This document shows, piece by piece, positions 8,235-14,604 of a stretch of DNA of 64,000 bases. A model generated the notes under the pieces. The model searched no databases and was not told where the DNA came from. It was given only the letters and a program-made list of their open reading frames with translations. Every line of letters starts with the position of its first letter. The first letter of the stretch is position 1. The translations under genes were made by a program, and so were the position numbers. This DNA is from Chryseobacterium sp. G0162 (lineage in GTDB: Bacteria > Bacteroidota > Bacteroidia > Flavobacteriales > Weeksellaceae), in assembly GCF_003815715.1 (NCBI RefSeq), contig NZ_CP033922.1:1811001-1875000 (forward strand). The letters run 5' to 3'.

Positions 8235-8984
8235 TTACCAAGTACAACCTGGATACGCTCTCTGCATATACTGAAGTTCACAAAGGATAAATCCAAAGTA
8301 TTCTGTATGATATCCGGTTCTTGATTTTGGCTGCATAAACGGATTGGTTGGATATTCTAATCCGAAAGTCTGGAAGTCTTTTTCTGTAATGGCAACAAAC
8401 TCTTTGTACAAGTCATCAACATTAGGAACGATATTCAACACAGCAAGATCATCTTCTCCTTCTGATTTAGCAAACAGACCTTTGGTATATTCCCAGATGT
8501 TTTCGATGGCTTTTTCCAAACGCTGACGGCTTTCTTCTGTTCCCTGCGCAAAAATCTTCATCCAGGATGCCGTATGAGTATAATGATATCTTACTTCTTT
8601 TAATGATTTTTGAGCAATCGCAGAAAGTTCTTCATTTGCAGAATCTGATAATGCCTCATACATCAATTTCTGGTATATCGAGAAAACATATACTTTAAGA
8701 ATCGTCTGTGCATAATCTTCATTAGGAAGCTCTGTCCAGTGTGCATTTAGATACTCGTGTTCATATCTTAAAAATGCAATATCATCCTCACTTTTACCGT
8801 TGTCAATCACTCTTGAAGCATACACATAAAAGTTATTAGCCTGACCAAGTTCATCCAACGCAATGTTTGTTAATGCAATATCTTCCTCCAAATAAGGACC
8901 TTCACCACACCATGCAGATAAACGCTGTCCCATAATGAAACTGTCGTCTGCTAGTTTTAATAAATAATTATATAATGGGTTCAT
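8235..8984 (-). CDS. paaC: PaaC, phenylacetyl-CoA epoxidase structural subunit
   Basis: A 249-aa ferritin-like helical-bundle subunit of the phenylacetyl-CoA 1,2-epoxidase (PaaABCDE). It pairs with the catalytic subunit PaaA and is regarded as structural. Family landmarks are LADDSFIMGQRLSAWCGEGP at the N terminus, DELGQANNFY and LKEVRYHYTHTASWMKIF in the middle, and LQYMQRAYPGCTW at the end. The length is standard. It is separated from paaB by a heptamer-repeat array and followed 10 nt later by the small membrane protein. Confidence 0.95.
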   Translation of the reverse strand: MNPLYNYLLKLADDSFIMGQRLSAWCGEGPYLEEDIALTNIALDELGQANNFYVYASRVIDNGKSEDDIAFLRYEHEYLNAHWTELPNEDYAQTILKVYVFSIYQKLMYEALSDSANEELSAIAQKSLKEVRYHYTHTASWMKIFAQGTEESRQRLEKAIENIWEYTKGLFAKSEGEDDLAVLNIVPNVDDLYKEFVAITEKDFQTFGLEYPTNPFMQPKSRTGYHTEYFGFILCELQYMQRAYPGCTW

Positions 8985-8991
8985 TATTTTA

Positions 8992-9050
8992 GCTTTTGGC
9001 TTTTGGCATCTAGCTTTTGGCGAATTGCCGGTAGCTAACAGCCAATAGCT
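8992..9050. repeat. Intergenic heptamer array, GCTTTTG/GCCAATA family
   Basis: Eight consecutive 7-mers, each starting with GC: GCTTTTG, GCTTTTG, GCATCTA, GCTTTTG, GCGAATT, GCCGGTA, GCTAACA, GCCAATA, followed by GCT. The first half is roughly complementary to the second (agct at both ends, GCCAAT/GGCTTTTG-type pairing). It lies between paaB and paaC. Confidence 0.75.
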
Positions 9051-9053
9051 GTT

Positions 9054-9335
9054 TTACATATTTTTTACGTCGTTTGGAATCTCGTAGAAAGTTGGATGAC
9101 GGTACAGTTTGTCATCAGCAGGATCAAAGAAAGCCTCTTTATCTACTCCTTCTGAAGTCACAATATATTTACTTGGAACTACCCAAACAGAAGTTCCTTC
9201 TTTTCTTCTGGTATAAACGTCTCTTGCATTCTGCAAAGCCATTTCTGCTGTTGGTGCTTGTACAATTCCAACATGTTTGTGAGATAATCCCGGTTTAGTC
9301 TGAATAAACACTTCCCACATATCTAAATTTGCCAT
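9054..9335 (-). CDS. paaB: PaaB, phenylacetyl-CoA epoxidase subunit
   Basis: A 93-aa small subunit of the phenylacetyl-CoA epoxidase, which bridges PaaAC heterodimers in the enterobacterial complex. Typical sequence: DMWEVFIQTKPGLSHKHVG at the N terminus, AEMALQNARDVYTRRKEG in the middle, and DKLYRHPTFYEIPNDVKNM at the C terminus. The length matches the family. Repeat arrays lie on both sides, a heptamer type downstream and an octamer type upstream. Confidence 0.96.
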   Translation of the reverse strand: MANLDMWEVFIQTKPGLSHKHVGIVQAPTAEMALQNARDVYTRRKEGTSVWVVPSKYIVTSEGVDKEAFFDPADDKLYRHPTFYEIPNDVKNM

Positions 9336-9339
9336 AATT

Positions 9340-9458
9340 AATTTGAAAATTTGAAAATTGGTTAATTTGAAAATTGATGAATCGTGTTCATTGAAAATTT
9401 GAGTATAAATAACGTGGTTAAAGTCATTTTCAAATTTTCAAATTAGCACATTTTCAAA
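9340..9458. repeat. Intergenic inverted octamer array, TTTGAAAA family
   Basis: The left arm (9342-9373) reads TTTGAAAA, TTTGAAAA, TTGGTTAA, TTTGAAAA. The right arm (9427-9458) reads TTTTCAAA, TTTTCAAA, TTAGCACA, TTTTCAAA and ends exactly at the base before the paaA stop codon. Both arms are four perfect-length 8-mers, with the odd unit in third place in each. The centre is 53 bp. Confidence 0.85.
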
Positions 9459-10397
9459 TTATATTACTTCTTTTTGTTGTTTCTCTGCAAAAGCAGCTGC
9501 CGCCTCTTTTACCCAAGAATTCTCTCTTTGCGCTTTTCTCTTAGTTTCAATACGCTTCTTATTACAAGGACCGTTTCCTTTTAATATTTCCATAAATTCA
9601 CCCCAAGGAAGCTCTCCAAAATCGTAATGCTGTCTTTCTTCATTCCATTTCAGGTCTTTATCAGGAATCGTTAGTCCTAAGAATTCAGCCTGAGAAACAG
9701 TCACATCAATAAATCTCTGACGAAGACTGTCGTTACTTTCTCTTTTTACCCTGTAGTTCATAGAGATCTTAGAGTTTGGCGAGCTGTCGTCATTAGGTCC
9801 AAACATCATTAGAGCCGGCCACCAGAAACGGTTTAATGAAGCCTGAGCCATTTCCTTCTGTTGTTTGGTACCACGGCAAAGCGCCATTAGAATCTCATAT
9901 CCTTGTCTTTGATGAAAAGACTCCTCTTTACAGATCTTTACCATCGCTCTTGAGTAAGGTCCATAAGAGTTCCCCATCAACATTACCTGGTTCATAATGG
10001 CTGCACCATCTACTAACCAGCCGATAGCACCGATATCTGCCCAGCTTAGCGTAGGATAATTGAAAATACTTGAATATTTTGCTTTTCCTTCCAGCATATC
10101 ATCATAAGTAGCATCTCTGTCTGCTCTGATACTTCCGTCTCCTAAAGTTTCTGTTGCAGAATAAAGGTATAAACCGTGTCCTGCCTCATCCTGAACCTTA
10201 GCCAGAAGTGCCATTTTTCTTCTCAAGGAAGGAGCCCTGGAAATCCAATTGGCTTCCGGTAACATTCCTACAATTTCAGAATGGGCATGCTGTGAAATCT
10301 GACGAACCAATAATTTCCTGTAATCATCAGGCATTACATCTTTTGGCTCTACTTTATTTTCTTCGTGAACGTATTCAACAAATTTTTCTAAGTCCAT
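9459..10397 (-). CDS. paaA: PaaA, phenylacetyl-CoA epoxidase catalytic di-iron subunit
   Basis: The 312-aa catalytic subunit that epoxidises the aromatic ring of phenylacetyl-CoA. Di-iron ligands are visible as Glu41 (HSEIVG), Glu71-x-x-His74 (QDEAGHG) and Glu159-x-x-His162 ([11 protein letters not shown]). The C terminus holds FGELPWGEF and a basic [13 protein letters not shown] segment, both usual in PaaA. It is full length. In transcription order it follows paaE and precedes paaB, whereas the enterobacterial order is paaABCDE; here the reductase gene comes first. Confidence 0.97.
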   Translation of the reverse strand: MDLEKFVEYVHEENKVEPKDVMPDDYRKLLVRQISQHAHSEIVGMLPEANWISRAPSLRRKMALLAKVQDEAGHGLYLYSATETLGDGSIRADRDATYDDMLEGKAKYSSIFNYPTLSWADIGAIGWLVDGAAIMNQVMLMGNSYGPYSRAMVKICKEESFHQRQGYEILMALCRGTKQQKEMAQASLNRFWWPALMMFGPNDDSSPNSKISMNYRVKRESNDSLRQRFIDVTVSQAEFLGLTIPDKDLKWNEERQHYDFGELPWGEFMEILKGNGPCNKKRIETKRKAQRENSWVKEAAAAFAEKQQKEVI

Positions 10398-10410
10398 AAT
10401 TTTTTCAATT

Positions 10411-10477
10411 TAGCAATGTATCAGTCTAGCAATGTAACAATGATTGTTACACTGGTAAATTGTTACATGGTTACATT
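10411..10477. repeat. Intergenic inverted octamer array, TAACAATG family
   Basis: The left arm is TAGCAATG, TATCAGTC, TAGCAATG, TAACAATG (10411-10442). The right arm (10443-10477), read on the minus strand, gives TAACCATG, TAACAATT, TACCAGTG, TAACAAT. The arms meet almost without a loop: TGTAACAAT-g-ATTGTTACA is a perfect central palindrome. It lies between paaE and paaA. Confidence 0.85.
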
Positions 10478-10482
10478 AATGT

Positions 10483-11568
10483 TTAAACATCATAATTAAG
10501 CATCACCACATTCGTTGTCGGGTGACATTGACAGGTAAGAACGTAACCTCTGGCTACTTCGTCTTCGGTAAGTGCGTAGTTTTTCTCCATGAAAACTTCT
10601 CCTTCCAAAACTTCCGCTTTACACGTACAACATACTCCTCCTTTGCATGCAAAAGGCACAGGAAGATTGTCTTTCAATGCTTTATCTAAGATACTCTCTT
10701 TTTTGGAATTAAGGTGGAATGAATACTCATCATCATCAATAATTACCGTTACCATACTTTCAATATTGGCAATCGCTTTGAATTCATCACTCATTTCCTC
10801 CGTATTTTCTTCGTCAGGAGCTGTGAAATATTCAAATAAGACCTGGATAGCAGGTACTTTTTTATCTTTCTTTAAATAATCGGAGATGCCTTTAATCATT
10901 TCTGAAGGACCACAAATGAAGTAAGTTGCTTCCTTTACATCAATCTCTGTATATCTTTCAAACAGCTGATCTAATTTCTCAGGAGAAATTCTTCCTTCAA
11001 AAACAGGATCTTCATGTTTTTGACGACTTACTAAATAAATCACTTTAAGTCTTCCATTGAACTGTTCTACCAGTTTTTCTATTTCAGCTTTTCTCAAAAC
11101 ATGATCCATACTTCTGTTACTGTAAAACAGATAAGCATTACTGTTGGGTTCCTGATAAAGACTTTCTTTAATATTGGATAAAACCGGAGTGATCCCACTT
11201 CCTGCCGCTAATCCTATGTATGTTTTTACATTTGTAGGGTGATAAGAAGTATTAAAGCCACCCATTGGAGGCATTACTTCCAGCATTTCATCCATATGAA
11301 GATGCTCATTGAAGTATCCTGATACTTTTCCTCCTTCAAGCAATTTTACCAGAACTTCCAAAGTATTGCTTTTTTCGCTTGGGGCATTGCAGATAGAGTA
11401 AGAACGTCTCTCTTCATTTCCGTTGATTGTCATTCGGAAATTAAGGTACTGCCCTTGTTTGAACCTGAACTTGTCTTTCAGTTCTTCAGGAATCTCCACT
11501 GCAACACTTACAGCGTCTGAAGTATCCTTCTGAACCTTTACAGTTTTAAGTTTATAAAATGAATTCAT
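10483..11568 (-). CDS. paaE: PaaE, NAD(P)H reductase of the phenylacetyl-CoA epoxidase
   Basis: A 361-aa ferredoxin-NADP reductase-like protein with an appended plant-type [2Fe-2S] ferredoxin domain, which feeds electrons to PaaA. The FAD-binding part has RRSYSICN near residue 54. The NAD-binding part has GLAAGSGITPVLS and YFICGPSEM. The cluster cysteines sit in PFACKGGVCCTCKAEV and VLTCQC at the C terminus. Its ATG overlaps the paaK stop by one base (TAATG), so it is translationally coupled to paaK. Confidence 0.96.
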   Translation of the reverse strand: MNSFYKLKTVKVQKDTSDAVSVAVEIPEELKDKFRFKQGQYLNFRMTINGNEERRSYSICNAPSEKSNTLEVLVKLLEGGKVSGYFNEHLHMDEMLEVMPPMGGFNTSYHPTNVKTYIGLAAGSGITPVLSNIKESLYQEPNSNAYLFYSNRSMDHVLRKAEIEKLVEQFNGRLKVIYLVSRQKHEDPVFEGRISPEKLDQLFERYTEIDVKEATYFICGPSEMIKGISDYLKKDKKVPAIQVLFEYFTAPDEENTEEMSDEFKAIANIESMVTVIIDDDEYSFHLNSKKESILDKALKDNLPVPFACKGGVCCTCKAEVLEGEVFMEKNYALTEDEVARGYVLTCQCHPTTNVVMLNYDV

Positions 11569-12884
11569 TATTTTTTTAGTATTCTATTAATTTTTCCACC
11601 TTCGCACTTCGGCAAACTGTCCTGAGCATGAACTTTCACTTTTGTAGTGATGCCTACTCTCTTTTTGATTTCGTTTTCAATATTTCTTCCGAAGCTTCCG
11701 ACAAAATTAAAATAATCATCGGTATTGGCTTGTATTTTTTGTGTATTTACCAGTTCATCATCAATTTCAACATCAATATCCAAAGCAACACACATATGTT
11801 CTTTTTCAATGGGAGTTAAGTAATAGTTGGGAACCACTCCTTTTACGTGGGAAAATGCCTCTTCAATCTGACTTGGATATACATTTACTCCTCTTACAAT
11901 CAGCATATCATCTGCTCTGCCAACAATCGGTTTCATTTTCACCATAGTTCTTTTGGCATTTTCATCGTAATAGAGACTTGTAATATCATTCGTCCAATAA
12001 CGCAGAAGCGGCATCGCTTTTTTTGTTAAGGTTGTTATAACCAATACTCCCTCTTCTCCGAACGGGACAGGCTGTTTAGTAACAGGGTCCAGAATTTCAG
12101 GATAAAAATGGTCTTCCCAGATATAAGCTCCTCCTTTCTCTTCAAAATCTTCCATAGAAACTCCAGGACCAATGATTTCGCTCAAACCATAAATATTGGT
12201 GGCATGAACGCCTAATCTTTCTTCAATGTGGCCTCTGATAATCTCTGTCCACGGTTCTGATCCCAATACAGCATACTTAAGACTGATTTCATCAGCTGAA
12301 ATTCCTCTTTTAGCAAACTCATCCGCAATGGTAAGAGCATAGGATGGTGAACAGCAGATCACTTCCGGCTTAAAATCTATGATTAGATCTACCTGTCTGG
12401 CTGTCATTCCTCCTGAAATTGGAAGAACGCTCATTCCTAACATTTCTGCACCGTAATGAAGCCCTAAACCTCCGGTAAAAATCCCATAACCATACGCATT
12501 ATGTAACTGCATTCCCGGTCTTGCTCCTGCGGCATTTAATGACCTAGCTACCACTTCACTGAAAAGTTCCACATCTTCTTTAGTATATCCTACCACTGTA
12601 GGTTTTCCTGTAGTTCCGCTTGAACAGTGAATTCTCTGAAGTTCAGTTTTAGGAACCGTAAATAATCCGAATGGGTAGTTGTCTCTTAAATCCTGTTTGT
12701 AAGTAATTGGAAGTTTCGTGATATCTTCAATTGACCTTATATCCTGTGGAGATATCTGCAATTCATCAAACTTTCTTCTATAAAATTCCGATTTCTCGTT
12801 CAGATAACCCATGAGATTTACTAAGCGGTCGGATTGAAGCTGTCTCAACTGACCCAGCTCCAGATATTCAACTGAAAAATCCAT
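11568..12884 (-). CDS. paaK: PaaK, phenylacetate-CoA ligase
   Basis: A 438-aa AMP-forming ligase that activates phenylacetate to phenylacetyl-CoA, the first pathway step. The ATP-binding signature SSGTTGKP is at residues 88-95, followed by AYGYGIF, IYGLSEIIGPG and VGRADDMLIVRG, all typical of PaaK. The start was set at 12884 (MDFSVEYLE). An in-frame ATG at 12899 would put the start inside the operator-like palindrome and very close to the promoter, so it is less likely. It is the first gene of the catabolic operon. Confidence 0.95.
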   Translation of the reverse strand: MDFSVEYLELGQLRQLQSDRLVNLMGYLNEKSEFYRRKFDELQISPQDIRSIEDITKLPITYKQDLRDNYPFGLFTVPKTELQRIHCSSGTTGKPTVVGYTKEDVELFSEVVARSLNAAGARPGMQLHNAYGYGIFTGGLGLHYGAEMLGMSVLPISGGMTARQVDLIIDFKPEVICCSPSYALTIADEFAKRGISADEISLKYAVLGSEPWTEIIRGHIEERLGVHATNIYGLSEIIGPGVSMEDFEEKGGAYIWEDHFYPEILDPVTKQPVPFGEEGVLVITTLTKKAMPLLRYWTNDITSLYYDENAKRTMVKMKPIVGRADDMLIVRGVNVYPSQIEEAFSHVKGVVPNYYLTPIEKEHMCVALDIDVEIDDELVNTQKIQANTDDYFNFVGSFGRNIENEIKKRVGITTKVKVHAQDSLPKCEGGKINRILKK

Positions 12885-12892
12885 AAAACTAA

Positions 12893-12906
12893 CTAACATT
12901 TGTTAG
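12893..12906 (-). promoter_or_regulatory. Candidate TetR-type operator upstream of paaK
   Basis: A perfect 6-bp inverted repeat CTAACA-tt-TGTTAG, 9 bp before the paaK start and 3 bp downstream of the -7 element, that is at the expected transcription start. This position fits repression by the TetR-type protein encoded at 13665-14243. The link is inferred from position; no second copy was found near the regulator's own start. Confidence 0.5.
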
Positions 12907-12909
12907 GTG

Positions 12910-12939
12910 TAAATTTAAAAAGATTTTGGAAGCTGACAA
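12910..12939 (-). promoter_or_regulatory. paaK operon promoter (Bacteroidota type)
   Basis: On the minus strand, TTG (12939-12937) is followed by exactly 19 bp and TAAATTTA (12917-12910), one base off the TAnnTTTG element. The start of transcription would fall in the adjacent palindrome. Confidence 0.55.
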
Positions 12940-12973
12940 AATTTTTATGATTTTCGTCATATTTTGAATGATT

Positions 12974-13678
12974 CTAAATAATAAAATGAATGATTGTAGG
13001 AATTAAGTTATTGATAACATGTAAAGAAAGAGAATAAAAAAAGCCATATTTCAATCTTGCAAAACTATATAATAAAGCAGAAATAAAAACTGGTAGTATA
13101 ACCCATACATAAGTCAACAGAAAATTCGAATCTATTATATAATTTCCAATATGCATCATCGCAAATACTAAACTATAAGTATATATGATAAGAAAGGGAT
13201 TTCTTTTATAAAAAGTCTTCAGAGCATCAGCATAGCTTTTACTCACAAACCAAACAATAAAACCAATTATTACTGCAATAAGAACTCTTAGAAAGAAATA
13301 GTTTTCGATATCATATTGGTTCTCTACAGAAAAAAAATTATTAATGATATAAAAAGATAAAATACATGTTGAAAGAGAGAGATGAATTGGTGAAAAAATG
13401 AGTGGCAATCTAAATGCAATTTCTTCGATAATAGGAACCAATGAACAGGATAGTATAAGAATTTTGAGATCGGGTTGTGCAATACTTTTCTTTAAATGCG
13501 TTAAAAGAAAAAACTCATCGGCAAAAATAAATAATACTCTTAAGACAAAAACGACAAGAAATAAAAGTAATAACTTACTAATTGCTCTGCCAACACAATC
13601 ATCAGACTTATCATAATTAGGTTTATAGATAAATTTGATAAAATCTGTTATGATCGAAAAAATTTTATTGCTTTTCAT
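12974..13678 (-). CDS. CPBP-family intramembrane metalloprotease (CAAX protease-like)
   Basis: A 234-aa polytopic membrane protein with about six hydrophobic helices. The three CPBP (Abi/CAAX prenyl endopeptidase-like) motifs are present: EEIAFR (85-90), FAMMH (172-176) and HVINN (220-224). The start was set at 13678 (MKSNKIFSI), which overlaps the end of the regulator gene by 14 bp; an in-frame ATG at 13693 would add five residues. It is co-directional with the regulator and lies between it and the paaK promoter, so it is probably co-transcribed with the regulator. The substrate is unknown. Roles in prenyl-type processing, bacteriocin immunity or regulated proteolysis are all known for the family. 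Confidence 0.85.
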   Translation of the reverse strand: MKSNKIFSIITDFIKFIYKPNYDKSDDCVGRAISKLLLLFLVVFVLRVLFIFADEFFLLTHLKKSIAQPDLKILILSCSLVPIIEEIAFRLPLIFSPIHLSLSTCILSFYIINNFFSVENQYDIENYFFLRVLIAVIIGFIVWFVSKSYADALKTFYKRNPFLIIYTYSLVFAMMHIGNYIIDSNFLLTYVWVILPVFISALLYSFARLKYGFFYSLSLHVINNLIPTIIHFII

Positions 13679-14243
13679 TGCCCAACAGCCCATAAAGGAT
13701 CTTATCCCTTATTTCATCGGTAATTTCATCGGTAGAATCACTACTTCTTTTGAACCAGAAATAGGAATTGTTTAGGGTATGAAGAATGAATCTGGTGGTA
13801 AATGACGGCGATTTCAATTCCCAGTTTTCTGCCTGGTAGATTTCGGAAATTAACTTTTCCACTTCCTGTTGATAACTTTTTCTTAATTCTACAAATTCAG
13901 AAAGCCTTTCTTCCAGATGTCTCCATTCTATGGAATAAATATGGGTAACATCGCGGTTTTTAAGAACAACCGATAAATGTTTATCTAACAACAGATTCAG
14001 CTTTTCCCTTGGAGCAATATCCGTATTTTTTACTTCCTGAAGCTCATCGAAAAACTCCTGTGCAATACCAAAACAAACCCATTCCAGGATTTCTTCCTTC
14101 GAACGGATATGTGCATATAATGATGCGGCCTTGATATTTAGCTTCGTAGCCAGATCTCTTACCGAGCTGCCCATATACCCTTTCTCCTTGAAAAGTTCTA
14201 CGGCGACGTCTAATATTTTCCTTTGTTTTTCTTTAAGTTCCAT
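13665..14243 (-). CDS. TetR/AcrR-family regulator, probable repressor of the paa operon
   Basis: A 192-aa one-component regulator. The N-terminal TetR DNA-binding domain is clear (KEKQRKILDVAVELFKEKGY, then a helix-turn-helix at about 26-47 with SVRDLATKLNIKAASLYAHI). The C-terminal ligand domain is not assignable by eye. TetR-type repressors named PaaR, responding to phenylacetyl-CoA, control paa genes in Thermus and beta-proteobacteria, and the gene's position upstream of paaK suggests a similar role. The start was set at 14243 (MELKEKQ), 11 nt after a TACTTTTG promoter element; the longer frame runs through non-coding-looking sequence. Confidence 0.85.
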   Translation of the reverse strand: MELKEKQRKILDVAVELFKEKGYMGSSVRDLATKLNIKAASLYAHIRSKEEILEWVCFGIAQEFFDELQEVKNTDIAPREKLNLLLDKHLSVVLKNRDVTHIYSIEWRHLEERLSEFVELRKSYQQEVEKLISEIYQAENWELKSPSFTTRFILHTLNNSYFWFKRSSDSTDEITDEIRDKILYGLLGNEKQ

Positions 14244-14604
14244 CTGTAAAAATGCAAAAGTAGTTATTCTGAAATAAATTATGCCCTCCTGATACTCAAA
14301 TTCATATATTTTCAAACCCATCCTCCAGGCTTTCAAATTCAAGACTGACGGAATGTTCATTAATTTGAGAGGAAATTTTAGAGAATCGGAAATTTTGTCA
14401 AGTTAAATTATCGTTAAAAATACATAATCCGGAAATTTTGTCCTTTTTTTTTGTAAATTTAATAATTGAACAGTTTTTGCGATACAGTCATCGATTACAT
14501 GATTAAATAATTGATTGGCATTAAGAAACTGAGCCTGAAAATTTAGTTTCTTGATGTTTTTTAAAACTAAACTTTAAACGAATCATTACCAAAAATATAG
14601 AAAT
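14244..14604. other. Divergent intergenic region, tetR / clpB (361 bp)
   Basis: AT-rich non-coding DNA. It holds the tetR -7 element and two copies of CGGAAATTTTGTC at 14387-14399 and 14430-14442 (43 bp apart, same orientation), some 165-210 bp before clpB. I looked for a CIRCE-type inverted repeat for clpB and saw none, and no clear TAnnTTTG for clpB either. Confidence 0.5.
14255..14262 (-). promoter_or_regulatory. -7 element of the TetR regulator gene
   Basis: TACTTTTG on the minus strand matches TAnnTTTG exactly and lies 11 nt before the chosen ATG, giving a very short leader. No clear TTG is present at the usual -33 distance. Confidence 0.45.

Noticed and set aside
7979..8296. The 105-aa version of the small membrane protein starting at 8296
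   Set aside because: Its first 24 residues lie within paaC in another frame and look like random sequence; the TTG at 8224 gives a natural membrane protein start.
3111..9458. Octamer arrays as CRISPR
   Set aside because: The units are 7-8 nt, degenerate, without unique spacers, inverted, and scattered between genes; no cas genes are present.
14244..14604. CIRCE/HrcA-type operator for clpB
   Set aside because: No TTAGCACTC-type inverted repeat could be found on either strand.
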